A stretch of DNA of 64,000 nucleotides from Streptomyces sp. SLBN-31 (GTDB taxonomy: Bacteria; Actinomycetota; Actinomycetes; Streptomycetales; Streptomycetaceae), in contig NZ_VFNC01000001.1 in the NCBI RefSeq assembly GCF_006715395.1, positions 3,224,001 through 3,288,000 on the forward strand, read 5' to 3'. A program made the position numbers and the translations under genes. The notes under the pieces were generated by a model. It had not been told where the DNA came from, did no database searches, and saw only the letters and a program-made list of their open reading frames with translations. Positions 1 through 8,311 of this stretch are shown piece by piece. Every line of letters starts with the position of its first letter. Position 1 is the first letter of the stretch.

Positions 1-403
1 CACCGGGGGCCAGGTGCCGGCGGGCCGCCGCGAGCGTGGGGAGCAGGCCGCCGAAGGCGTGTGCGGCCCCGAAGCTGAGGACCACGTCGAACGGCTCCTC
101 GGGCGCGAACTCCTCGGCCTTGCGGTGGTGCAGTACGAGACGGTCCCGGACACCGAGGCCGCTCGCCGCGGCGGCCGCCTGGGCGAGGGCCTCCTCGGAT
201 ATGTCCACACCCTCGGCACGGACGCCGGGTCGCATGTCCAAAGCGCGCAGGAGCCACTCCCCGGTGCCGCAGCCGAGGTCGAGAACCCGCTCGTCGCCCC
301 TGGGCAGCGCGCGTTCCAGCAGGCGGCGCACCGAGTCGTCGGAGAGCGGGGACTTGATCGGGTGTTCGGTATGAGCGATGCGGGAGATCTGTTCGCGATT
401 CAC
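1..403 (-). CDS. Class I SAM-dependent methyltransferase, C-terminus cut by window edge
   Basis: The reading frame starts at GTG 403 (VNREQISRIAHTEHPIKSPL) and runs off the left edge, so only about 134 N-terminal residues are visible. Motif I for S-adenosylmethionine binding, VLDLGCGTGEWLLRAL, lies near residues 45-60. It is followed by an acidic residue at the end of strand 2 (EGVDIS) and by a motif near residue 108 (FDVVLSFGAAHAFGG) typical of class I methyltransferases. The substrate cannot be told. It is transcribed leftward, away from the ANTAR genes. The fold assignment is secure; the function beyond 'methyltransferase' is not. Confidence 0.8.
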   Translation of the reverse strand, partial: MNREQISRIAHTEHPIKSPLSDDSVRRLLERALPRGDERVLDLGCGTGEWLLRALDMRPGVRAEGVDISEEALAQAAAAASGLGVRDRLVLHHRKAEEFAPEEPFDVVLSFGAAHAFGGLLPTLAAARRHLAPG

Positions 404-461
404 CGGGGCAGCGTGCCAACGGCGTGGCGTGTCCGCACCTCATTTACGCCCGGCACCTCGG

Positions 462-785
462 TCACCCCCGGTAGGGCGCCAGCACACGGTCCAGCTCGTC
501 GGTCACCGCGGCGGGCGCGTCCAGCCCCTGCACCACGTTCAGCAGGTGTTCCGCCACCGTGGCGACGTCCATCCCGACGGCGCGGCCGAGGTCCGCCAGC
601 ACCTGCCTCGCCTCGCCGAGGGGCACGGGCCCCAGCACGGCCAGAGCGCCTTCCGCCATGTGGACGGCGGACTGCGCCGCCAGCGCGCGACGGAACTGGT
701 CATCCTCCGACGGGGCCGGGCCCTGGCGCAGGACAGTGGTCGAGAGGAGGCTGAGGACACGCGATTCCGGTCTGGGAGAGTGCAT
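462..785 (-). CDS. Small ANTAR-like protein
   Basis: A protein of 107 residues. I chose ATG 785 because AAGGCGG lies about five bases upstream; a TTG at 818 would add 11 residues without a better site. The C-terminal two thirds (ALAAQSAVHMAEGAL, then GEARQVLADLGRAVGM, then VATVAEHLLNVVQGL) match the three-helix spacing of ANTAR RNA-binding antitermination domains, but without the usual aromatic and Arg residues. No sensor domain is attached. It is divergent from two GAF-ANTAR genes, so the three may be paralogous. ANTAR membership is inferred from helix pattern and could be wrong. Confidence 0.55.
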   Translation of the reverse strand: MHSPRPESRVLSLLSTTVLRQGPAPSEDDQFRRALAAQSAVHMAEGALAVLGPVPLGEARQVLADLGRAVGMDVATVAEHLLNVVQGLDAPAAVTDELDRVLAPYRG

Positions 786-968
786 ACGACCGCCTTGGCA
801 TGGGACTGGGAACTCCAATTACCCGCAATCACCTGCTCAATAGCGCCGTATGGGCCATGGTCACATCACCCTCACCGTCGGCGGACCCTCGCCGTCCGCA
901 TGGGTCCGCGGCCCGCGAGAGGGCGGGCGGTAGGCTGGCCGGACCGGTGATCGAGGCGGGTGGTGGCG

Positions 969-1661
969 GTGGAGTGGCGAGAGTTCGCCGAGGCGATGGC
1001 CCAGCTCGCGCGGAACCTGCTGGCGCAGGAGTCGGTGCAGGGGACGCTGGACGAGATCGCGAACTCGGCGGTGCGACTGGTGGAGGGCTGCGACGCCGCC
1101 GGAATCCTGGCGGTGCGCAAGGGCCGGGCGGTCACCCTGTCCGCCTGCGGGGACGTGGTCGAGGCCTCCGACCGTCTGCAGGGCGAGCTGGCCGAGGGCC
1201 CCTGTTTCGACCTGGCCCGACGAGCGAACGGGGAGCGGGTCTTCCGGATCGAGGACATGACGCGGCCGCAGGAGTCCTGGCCGCGGTTCGCGGAGGCGGC
1301 CCGCTGGCTGGGGATCGGCAGCATGACCGGGGTGCTGCTCTACACCCACGACGAGGACTTCGGCGCGCTGAACCTGTACGCCCGCCGCCCCGGCGCCTTC
1401 GGCAAGGACATCGAGACCGCCGGCTGGCTGCTGGCCTCGCACGCCGCCGTCGCCCTGGCCGACGCCCGCACCATCGACCAGCTCGAGGACGCCATGAAGA
1501 CCCGGCACGCCATCGGCGAGGCCATGGGCATCCTGATGGAACGCCACAAGCTGAGCGAGGACGACGCCTTCGACGTGCTGCGGCGCATCTCCCAGCAGCA
1601 CAACATCAAGCTGCGTGACGTCGCCCAGCGCGTGCGCAGAGACCCTCCGGGCCAGGCCTGA
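969..1661 (+). CDS. GAF-ANTAR cytoplasmic regulator
   Basis: About 230 residues. A GAF domain (about residues 10-150) precedes a canonical C-terminal ANTAR domain (MKTRHAIGEAMGILMERHK, then DDAFDVLRRISQQHNIKLRD). ANTAR domains bind paired hexaloop hairpins in nascent RNA and prevent termination; the GAF domain would sense a small ligand or redox state. Several in-frame GTGs compete (960, 963, 969); I prefer 969 because GAGGCGG then sits about nine bases upstream. A closely related GAF-ANTAR gene follows 308 bases downstream on the same strand. No target RNA hairpin was identified. Confidence 0.88.
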   Translation: MEWREFAEAMAQLARNLLAQESVQGTLDEIANSAVRLVEGCDAAGILAVRKGRAVTLSACGDVVEASDRLQGELAEGPCFDLARRANGERVFRIEDMTRPQESWPRFAEAARWLGIGSMTGVLLYTHDEDFGALNLYARRPGAFGKDIETAGWLLASHAAVALADARTIDQLEDAMKTRHAIGEAMGILMERHKLSEDDAFDVLRRISQQHNIKLRDVAQRVRRDPPGQA

Positions 1662-1969
1662 TCACATCGTTCGCACGAGGGGCCACGGGCGGGCGGGTGT
1701 CGGGGGGGAATCGCACCCGCCCGGCCCGTGGGCAAGGACCCGCACGGGGGAAGCGGGCCTTGCGGGCCTTGATCAGGGCCCACCGGTTACAGCGCACCGC
1801 GCACCCCATGTGTCACAGTCCACTGCTCCCTCGACGCCGGCCCGGCCGACGGGCCGACGCCGCACCTCGCGTCCGTCGTCGTGGGAGCGCCATGTCGCAT
1901 CCCGGCGCTCAGCGGGTAACAGCATGTCTCGGAGCCCTGGAGAGGCCCTGACATGGGAGGTGACGGGCG
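1662..1969 (+). other. Gap of 308 bases between two GAF-ANTAR genes
   Basis: No convincing gene was seen. An 84-codon open frame at 1697-1951 has a very Arg/Pro-rich translation and no ribosome site, and looks like a high-GC artefact. The gap should hold the promoter and leader of the next gene; I could not pick out a clear -10/-35 or an ANTAR-type double hairpin. Confidence 0.5.
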
Positions 1970-2701
1970 GTGGATCGGCTGGATGGCAACCAGCGCGCGC
2001 TCGACATGATCGACTGGCTGACGGAGACCGCCTCGGTACGCGACTTCCTGCAGCACCTCGTGGACGACGCCGTGGGCAACTCGGGGGCGGACGGCTGCGG
2101 GGTGACACTGCAACGACGCGGGCGCCCGCTGACCGTGGTCAGCACCGGGGGAGTGGCGGACAAACTGGACGAGAAGCAGTACGGCCAGGACGACGGCCCC
2201 TGCCTACAGGCCCTGCGCACCGGTCTCGTCGTCCATGTGCCGGACACCCTGGACGAAGACCGCTGGGGTTCCTACCCGTCGTTCGCGGCCGACCTGGGCA
2301 TCCGTTCCTCGCTGTCCCTGCCGGTACCGGTGGGCACGCACACCGCCGGGGCGCTGAACTTCTACGCCGCCCAACCGGACGCCTTCACCGAGAGCGACCG
2401 CTCCGCCCTGGCGTCGTGCGCCGCACAGGCCGGTGGCGCCATCGCGCTGGCGCAGCGACTGGCCGACACCGAGGACTTCACGCGCGAGCTGCAGGGCGCA
2501 CTCGCCTCCCGCCGCGTCATCGACCAGGCCATCGGCAGCGTCATGGCGCAGCACCAGTGCACGGAGGAGGAGGCCTTCGGCCTGCTGCGCCGGCTGTCCC
2601 AGGAGACCAATCTCAAACTCCGGGACGTCTGCACGCGTCTGCTCACCGATCTCGCCGGCCGGCCACCGGCGCCGCGCCCGCCGCTGCGTCCCCGACCGTG
2701 A
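1970..2701 (+). CDS. GAF-ANTAR cytoplasmic regulator (second copy)
   Basis: 243 residues, GTG start at 1970 preceded by GGGAGGTGACGG. The GAF domain (about residues 15-165) contains DGPCLQALRTGLVVHVPD, similar to the neighbouring copy's EGPCFDLARRANGERVFR. A classical ANTAR domain follows (RRVIDQAIGSVMAQHQCTE, then AFGLLRRLSQETNLKLRDVC), with a short Pro/Arg-rich tail. The role is a predicted ligand-responsive RNA antiterminator. Shared architecture and segment similarity with the gene at 969-1661 suggest tandem duplication followed by divergence. Confidence 0.9.
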   Translation: MDRLDGNQRALDMIDWLTETASVRDFLQHLVDDAVGNSGADGCGVTLQRRGRPLTVVSTGGVADKLDEKQYGQDDGPCLQALRTGLVVHVPDTLDEDRWGSYPSFAADLGIRSSLSLPVPVGTHTAGALNFYAAQPDAFTESDRSALASCAAQAGGAIALAQRLADTEDFTRELQGALASRRVIDQAIGSVMAQHQCTEEEAFGLLRRLSQETNLKLRDVCTRLLTDLAGRPPAPRPPLRPRP

Positions 2702-2705
2702 CGCC

Positions 2706-2720
2706 CCGGCGAAACGCCGG
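2706..2720 (+). terminator. Short stem-loop after GAF-ANTAR gene
   Basis: CCGGCG pairs perfectly with CGCCGG across an AAA loop, five bases after the stop codon. There is no U tract, as is common in Streptomyces, so termination is only plausible. Confidence 0.35.
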
Positions 2721-2840
2721 CGCGTCGGCGTCCGACGGCCGGCCCGGCGTTTGAGTGCCCCGACCCGGTCAACACGGTGACCAGAGGGACACGGCCGTAC
2801 GGCCCGGTCCCCGGACTCGGTGGATGGACGTGGAGGAGTC

Positions 2841-4304
2841 ATGGATCACTCGCGGGTGCCCGTCCTGGAGGCGCTGCAGGAGTTCCGGCGCCGTGGAGAC
2901 GTGGTCTTCGGTCCGCCCGGCCACAAGCAGGGCCGAGGCGTCGACCCGCGGGTGGCGGAGATCGTCGGCATGGACGTGTTCCGGTCGGACGTGCTGTCCC
3001 TCAACGGCCTGGACGACCGCCGCCAGTCCCAGGGTGTGCTCAGCCAGGCGCAGGAACTGATGGCGGACGCCGTCGGCGCCGAGCAGGCGTTCTTCTCCAC
3101 GTGCGGCAGCTCCCTGTCGGTGAAGACCGCCATGCTCGCCGTGGCCGGTCCCGGCGAGAAACTGCTGCTCTCCCGCAACGCGCACAAGTCGGTGATCTCG
3201 GCCGTCGTTGTCAACGGCGTCGAGCCGATCTGGGTCCACCCGAAGTTCGACCGCGAACGGCACATCGCCCATCCGCCGGAGCCCGACGACGTACGGCGGC
3301 GGCTCCAGGAACACCCGGACGCCAAGGGCATGCTGCTGATCAGCCCCACGGACTGGGGTACCTGCGCCGACATCCGGGGCGCGGCCCGGGTGTGCCACGA
3401 GTTCGACGTCCCTCTGATCGTCGACGAGGCATGGGGCGCCCATCTGCCCTTCCATCCCCAGCTGCCCGCCTGGGGCATGGACGCCGAGGCGGATCTGGTG
3501 GTCACCAGCGTGCACAAGATGGGCGGCGCGATCGAGCAGAGCTCCGTCTTCCACCTCCAGTACGACCGGGTCTCGCCCGAGGCGCTCAAGCAGCGTGAGG
3601 ACCTGCTCGGCACCACCAGTGCCTCGACCCTGGTGTACGCCACCCTCGACGGCTGGCGGCGCCAGATGGTCGAGTACGGACACGACCTCCTGGACGCCGC
3701 CCTGCACCGCGCGGAACGCGTGCGCCAGGCGGCCGGGGACCTGCCGGGACTGCGGCCCATGGGCGGGGAGATCATGGACGAGGGGCTCGCCGCGGACTTC
3801 GACCCCCTGAAGATCGTGATCGACGTACGCGAACTCGGCATCAGCGGTATGCAGGCCGCCGAGTGGCTGCGCGCCGAACGCCACGTGGACGTCGGCGGCT
3901 CCGACACCTGCCGCATCAGCGCCTCCATCACGCACGCCGACGACGACGAGACCGAGAAGGTGCTGCTGGACGCCCTGCGCGCCCTCGTCGACCGGGCGGA
4001 CACCATCGAGCGCCTACCCCAGGTGCACCTGCCCGAGCCGTCCGTCCTGGAGCTGGAGCAGGCGATGCTGCCGCGGGAGGCGTTCTTCGCCGAGGTCGAC
4101 CACGTGCCGGCGGAACAGGCCGCCGGGCGGATCGCCGCCGAGATGATCAGCCCCTACCCGCCGGGCGTGCCGGCCATCGCCCCCGGTGAGGTCATCACCG
4201 CCGATGTGCTGGACTACCTGCGCAGCGGCGTCGAGCACGGCGTTCTCATCCCGGACGCGGCGGACCCCACGGTGAAGACGCTGCGGGTGGTGGCCCGGCG
4301 CTGA
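2841..4304 (+). CDS. PLP-dependent Orn/Lys/Arg decarboxylase (SpeA/Cad type)
   Basis: 487 residues, the normal size of the shorter arginine/lysine/ornithine decarboxylases. The start ATG 2841 has GGAGGAG just upstream. The fold-type I core shows FGPPGHKQGRG near residue 25, the PLP-stacking region FFSTCGSSLSVKTAML, the cofactor aspartate in LIVDEAWGAH, and the Schiff-base lysine in VTSVHKMGGAIEQSS. The C-terminal Orn_DC_C domain is present (MLPREAFFAEVD, then SPYPPGVPAIAPGE). It would release CO2 from a basic amino acid to give a polyamine or its precursor (agmatine, cadaverine or putrescine); the substrate is not decided by these motifs. It stands alone and converges with recQ. Confidence 0.9.
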   Translation: MDHSRVPVLEALQEFRRRGDVVFGPPGHKQGRGVDPRVAEIVGMDVFRSDVLSLNGLDDRRQSQGVLSQAQELMADAVGAEQAFFSTCGSSLSVKTAMLAVAGPGEKLLLSRNAHKSVISAVVVNGVEPIWVHPKFDRERHIAHPPEPDDVRRRLQEHPDAKGMLLISPTDWGTCADIRGAARVCHEFDVPLIVDEAWGAHLPFHPQLPAWGMDAEADLVVTSVHKMGGAIEQSSVFHLQYDRVSPEALKQREDLLGTTSASTLVYATLDGWRRQMVEYGHDLLDAALHRAERVRQAAGDLPGLRPMGGEIMDEGLAADFDPLKIVIDVRELGISGMQAAEWLRAERHVDVGGSDTCRISASITHADDDETEKVLLDALRALVDRADTIERLPQVHLPEPSVLELEQAMLPREAFFAEVDHVPAEQAAGRIAAEMISPYPPGVPAIAPGEVITADVLDYLRSGVEHGVLIPDAADPTVKTLRVVARR

Positions 4305-4328
4305 GGCCGTTCGCAGGACCGGGCCCGT

Positions 4329-6038
4329 TCAGCTCTTCTCACCCTCGCGCGTCGTGAGCAGTTCCTGGTCGGCGATCGCGGCCAGGGACAGCGTCCGGTA
4401 GCCCATGGAGTCGAACAGGACGGTGATGCGGTCGCCCTCCTCGCTCATCACCGTGCCGTCGCCCCATTCCCGGTGCCGCACCAAGGCGCCCGCCGGATAG
4501 GACGGGGCCGCCGGATGGGCCTGACGGGTGTCCTCGGTCTCGCGGACCCCGTCGACGACCGTGTCCTGCGCGGAGGCGGGCACGCACACGTCGCAGTTGT
4601 CGCACGGCGCCTCGTACGGCTCACCGAAGTAACCGAGCAGGAAGCGCCGGCGGCAGCCCGTCGCCTCGGCGTATCCCAGCACCATCTCCAGCCTGGACTG
4701 CTCCAGTCTGCCGCGGGAGCGGGCTGCCTCCGCGGCGCGTGCGCCGGCGTCCTCGGGCGTTGTGCCGTCGACCGCGCGCACCCGCCCCCGCTCGTCGGTA
4801 CGGACGACACCCGCCTGTTCGAGGAGGTTCACCGCGGCCGTCGCTCGCCGGCGCGAGAGGCCCGCCTCCCGGCCGATGTCGTCCAAGGGCAGCCACCCGC
4901 CGTGTTCGTGGATCTCTTCCGCCACCGAGCCGAGCGTCTCCTCGTCGGGTGCCCGCTGGGCGAAGAGGTGCTGCAGGGCGCTGTCCTGGGGCCGGTAGTG
5001 CAGGACGGCGACCGCGGGCCGCCCGTCCCTGCCCGCGCGGCCGATCTCCTGGTAGTAGGCGTCGAGCGAACCCGGCACGGACGCGTGGAGCACGAACCGC
5101 ACGTCCTCCTTGTCGATGCCCATGCCGAAGGCGGAGGTGGCGACCACCACGTCGGTCTCACCGGCCAGGAAGGCGTCGTGCACCCGGGACCGCTCACCGG
5201 ACGCCAGACCGGCGTGGTAGGCGTCGGCGGACAGGCCCAGGTCGGCGAGGTCGGCCGCGTACTCCTCGGCGTCGCGGCGGGTGGCGGTGTAGACGATGCC
5301 CGGTTTGGGCTCCGCCGCGGCGCGCTCCACGACCGCCCGCCGCTTGTCCGCGTCCTCCTGGAAGCGGCGCACCTCCAGGGCGATGTTCGGCCGGTCGAAG
5401 CCGGCGACGACCAGCGCGGGATCGTCCATGTCCAGCCGTCGCACGATCTCCTCGCGTACGGGTGGCGCGGCGGTGGCCGTCAGGGCGAGGACCGTGGGCC
5501 TGCCCACCCGCTGGATCGCCTGGGCCAGGCGCAGATAGTCGGGGCGGAAGTCGTGCCCCCAGGCGGCCACGCACTGGGCCTCGTCCACGACGAACAAGGA
5601 CGGCGCGGCCGCGGCCAGCCGTTCGACGACCTCGTCCTTGGCCAGCTGCTCGGGGGAGAGGAACAGGAATTCGGCGTCCCCGTGGCGTACCGCGTCCCAG
5701 GCGGCCGCCGTCTCGCCGGCGGCCTGCGCCGAGTTGACGGCGACGGCGCCGGGCGCCCGCCGGCGGCCGAGCAGGCCGGTGATCTGGTCCCGCTGGAGGG
5801 CGATGAGCGGCGAGACCACGACCGTGGGACCGGGGAGCAGCAGCCCGGCCACCTGGTACACGGCCGACTTCCCGGCGCCGGTCGGCATGACCGCCAGCGC
5901 GTCACGCCCCTGTACCACGGCCTCCATCGCGGTCGGCTGTCCCTGCCGCAGCTCACTCCAGCCGAACACCTCGGCGGCCGTCCGCCGCAGCCGTTCGGCG
6001 ACCGTCGCACCGCCCTCGTTCGCCATGCGCTCGCTCAC
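4329..6038 (-). CDS. recQ: RecQ family ATP-dependent DNA helicase
   Basis: 569 residues. Superfamily 2 motifs are all visible: motif 0 glutamine region (WSELRQGQPTAMEAVVQG), Walker A MPTGAGKSAVYQ, Walker B/DEAQ box FVVDEAQCVAAWGHDFRPDY, motif III LALTATAAP, and motif VI EIGRAGRDGRPAVAVL. A RecQ zinc-binding region follows (CRRRFLLGYFGEPYEAPCDN, then CDVC). The C-terminus is short, with a wall-like beta motif (ALVRHREWGDGTVMS) and no HRDC domain. It unwinds 3'-5' at forks or recombination intermediates. GTG 6038 overlaps the stop of the upstream small gene (GTGA), so I keep it over the internal ATG at 6026; the two are probably translationally coupled. Confidence 0.92.
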   Translation of the reverse strand: MSERMANEGGATVAERLRRTAAEVFGWSELRQGQPTAMEAVVQGRDALAVMPTGAGKSAVYQVAGLLLPGPTVVVSPLIALQRDQITGLLGRRRAPGAVAVNSAQAAGETAAAWDAVRHGDAEFLFLSPEQLAKDEVVERLAAAAPSLFVVDEAQCVAAWGHDFRPDYLRLAQAIQRVGRPTVLALTATAAPPVREEIVRRLDMDDPALVVAGFDRPNIALEVRRFQEDADKRRAVVERAAAEPKPGIVYTATRRDAEEYAADLADLGLSADAYHAGLASGERSRVHDAFLAGETDVVVATSAFGMGIDKEDVRFVLHASVPGSLDAYYQEIGRAGRDGRPAVAVLHYRPQDSALQHLFAQRAPDEETLGSVAEEIHEHGGWLPLDDIGREAGLSRRRATAAVNLLEQAGVVRTDERGRVRAVDGTTPEDAGARAAEAARSRGRLEQSRLEMVLGYAEATGCRRRFLLGYFGEPYEAPCDNCDVCVPASAQDTVVDGVRETEDTRQAHPAAPSYPAGALVRHREWGDGTVMSEEGDRITVLFDSMGYRTLSLAAIADQELLTTREGEKS

Positions 6039-6250
6039 TCGGAGTCTTCCGGCGGCTCCCGGAACTCGGGCGCGAGCGGGCCCCGGTCCTCGGCGTCGTG
6101 CACCGCGAACGCGGCGGCGCTCGTGTCGTCCTCGATGGCCTCCTGCACGGAGGGCTCGTCCTCCATGGCTCCGGCGCCGTCCGCCGGCATCGTCTCCTCG
6201 CCCCGGTCCTCACGTTCCCGGGCGGACTGTCCGTCGTCACGGTCGGTCAT
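6035..6250 (-). CDS. Small acidic hypothetical protein coupled to recQ
   Basis: 71 residues from ATG 6250, preceded by GGAGGTGACC. The protein is strongly acidic and low in complexity (MTDRDDGQSAREREDRGEET, then MEDEPSVQEAIEDD), with no membrane segment or recognised domain. Its TGA overlaps the recQ GTG start, so the two form a coupled pair. It may be a disordered partner or simply a leader for recQ; nothing in the sequence decides. I do not recognise the family. Confidence 0.65.
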   Translation of the reverse strand: MTDRDDGQSAREREDRGEETMPADGAGAMEDEPSVQEAIEDDTSAAAFAVHDAEDRGPLAPEFREPPEDSE

Positions 6251-6306
6251 GCGGTCACCTCCGGTCGAAGAACATCGCGCGGCGCGAGTACCCGAACGGC
6301 GGCGCC

Positions 6307-8061
6307 TCACCGCCCGCGGCCGGAGGCGTGCCAGTCCGTCGCGTGGCCGGGGGTACGCAGGGCCAGAAGGGCGACGTCGTCGTCGTTTTCGGCCAGCCTG
6401 ACGCGGCGCAGCAACTGGTCGGTGAACGAGCCGAGGGGACGGTGCGCGAGGGCGGCGGCGTGTTGGCGCAGCCGGTTCAGGCCCACGTCCAGGGTGTGAC
6501 CGCGTGCCTCGACCAGTCCGTCGGTGTAGAGCACCAGGGTGGAGCCGGGCGGGAGGGTGACCGTGGCGTCGGGGCGCGTGGTTCTGGCACCGGTGCCCAG
6601 GAGCAGGCCGTGGCCCTCGGTGAGGTAGTGGGTCAGGCCGTCGCGGCTGATCAGCAACGGCGGAGGATGGCCCGCGTTGGTCCAGGACAGCCGCCAGTGG
6701 CCGTCCTCCGCCGCTTCGAGTCGGCCGAAGAGCACGGTGGCCATGGAGACGTCGGTGATGTGCTGGATCGCCTCGTCGAGCCGTTCGACGATCCGGCTGG
6801 GCGGTTCCTGCTGGGACCAGGCGTAGGCGCGGAGCATGTTGCGCACCTGGGCCATGCCGGCCGCGGCCTCCAGGTCGTGGCCGACGACATCGCCGATGGC
6901 CAGGGCGGTGGAGCCGTCGGACAGGCGGAAGGCGTCGTACCAGTCGCCGCCCACCTGCGAGGCGTGCGGCGCGGGCAGATAGCGGACCGTCATCTGCAGG
7001 TCCGGCACGCCCGGCATCTGGGGCAGCAGATGGTTCTGCATGGTCTCGGCGACCTTGCGCTGACGCTGGTAGAGGCGGGCGTTGTCCAGCGCGAGACCGG
7101 CACGGCGGGCGATGTCCTCGATCAGGGGGAGCTCGGCCGAGGTGAAGGCCACCGGGTTCTCGGAGCGGCCCACCGTCAGGGCGCCCAGCACGTCGCGTGT
7201 GCTGCGGATGGGGGCGATGGCCGCGGAGTGCATGCCGGTGGCGTCGAACAGGCGGCGCTGCTCGACCGCTATGCCGGCATCCGGCGGCTGCTGGTAGGTG
7301 TGCTGGTCCGCCAGGGTCGAGGCGACCCCGCGCAGGGCACGGGAGAGCGGCATCGCGGATTCCTGCGGGACCGGCGGCATCGGGCCCTGCAGGTCCTCCC
7401 GGTGGAGCAGGGTGCCGTCGTCCTCGGCGTGGACCACGACGGTGCGCCACACCTCGTCGCCCTCGCTGATCAGGTCGACGACCGCCCAGTCCGCCAGCCG
7501 GGGCACGACCAGTTCCACCAGTCGGCGCAGCGTCTCGTCGGTGTCCAGCGTGGAGGTGAGCCGCGTGGTGGTCTCGGCCAGCAGGGCCAGGCGTTCCAGC
7601 TCCGGCATCGGCTCGGCCGCCGGCTCCGGTTGCGGGACCGTCTCCAGCGGGTCCTCGGCGGCGTGGAAGACGATGAGCGTGCGGCCCCCGTCGGCGCCGA
7701 CCTCGTACGGCGTGATCATCCAGGAGATGGGCAGCAGTCTGCCGTCCGCGCGGGCGAAGTAGTCGATGTCGGCCTGGGCCGGGCGCCTGTCGTGGAACGC
7801 CTGGCGCATGCGGCACTGTGTCCTCGGCAGGGTCTGGCCCTGCGGTCCGCGGTGCAGCAGCTCGTGTGCGTCGTGGCCGAGCAGGTCCTCGGCCGGCCAG
7901 GCCAGCAGCTGCTCGGCGAGGACGTTGGCGGCGATGATGCGTCCTTCGTCGTCCACGACGTACGCCCCGGCCCCGATGGCCTCAAGCGCCGTGGTCAGCT
8001 CGGCGGACGGCGACGGCACGGTCCGTCGCCGTGCGGTCCCCCTGTTCACCGGCTCCGCCAT
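6307..8061 (-). CDS. PAS-GAF-SpoIIE (PP2C-type) serine phosphatase
   Basis: 584 residues from ATG 8061, chosen for AGGTGAGGAC just upstream; 52 upstream codons are rejected. Domains in order: PAS (about 20-135, ALEAIGAGAYVVDDEGRIIA), GAF (about 170-330) and SpoIIE/PP2C (about 350-575). The phosphatase carries the metal-binding aspartates in VGGDWYDAFRLSDGSTAL and IGDVVGHDLEAAA, and LVLYTDGLVEARG. Such proteins dephosphorylate STAS anti-anti-sigma proteins and so release sigma factors. There is no STAS gene adjacent; candidate partners lie at 49.2-51 kb and a sigma factor at 42.4 kb. Confidence 0.92.
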   Translation of the reverse strand: MAEPVNRGTARRRTVPSPSAELTTALEAIGAGAYVVDDEGRIIAANVLAEQLLAWPAEDLLGHDAHELLHRGPQGQTLPRTQCRMRQAFHDRRPAQADIDYFARADGRLLPISWMITPYEVGADGGRTLIVFHAAEDPLETVPQPEPAAEPMPELERLALLAETTTRLTSTLDTDETLRRLVELVVPRLADWAVVDLISEGDEVWRTVVVHAEDDGTLLHREDLQGPMPPVPQESAMPLSRALRGVASTLADQHTYQQPPDAGIAVEQRRLFDATGMHSAAIAPIRSTRDVLGALTVGRSENPVAFTSAELPLIEDIARRAGLALDNARLYQRQRKVAETMQNHLLPQMPGVPDLQMTVRYLPAPHASQVGGDWYDAFRLSDGSTALAIGDVVGHDLEAAAGMAQVRNMLRAYAWSQQEPPSRIVERLDEAIQHITDVSMATVLFGRLEAAEDGHWRLSWTNAGHPPPLLISRDGLTHYLTEGHGLLLGTGARTTRPDATVTLPPGSTLVLYTDGLVEARGHTLDVGLNRLRQHAAALAHRPLGSFTDQLLRRVRLAENDDDVALLALRTPGHATDWHASGRGR

Positions 8062-8311
8062 GTCCTCACCTTCTCGTCGCTCGCGCTGCCGCCGCCCCCT
8101 GTCCCGGGTGCCCTTCCCCGTATGCCCCTCCGAAGGGGAAGTGCACGCCGATTCGAATCCACGTCCGAGGCCCGCGCGGAAGCCGAGTGAACGCCGGTGT
8201 GAATCGAAGGTGAACAACTTCCGCTCTCAAGGTGCACAACCATGCGCCCTCTGTCCAAGTCGAACTGGCATGCGCGGTGCTACCGCCAGTAGTCAGTTCC
8301 GTGGGGGGAAC

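Noticed and set aside
1697-1951. Possible 84-residue gene between the GAF-ANTAR genes
   Set aside because: No ribosome site, and its Arg/Pro-rich composition matches non-coding frames here.
5638-8190. 850-codon open frame on the plus strand
   Set aside because: Arg/Pro/Ala-rich translation without domains, antisense to recQ and the SpoIIE phosphatase, both of which have intact motifs. A high-GC shadow.
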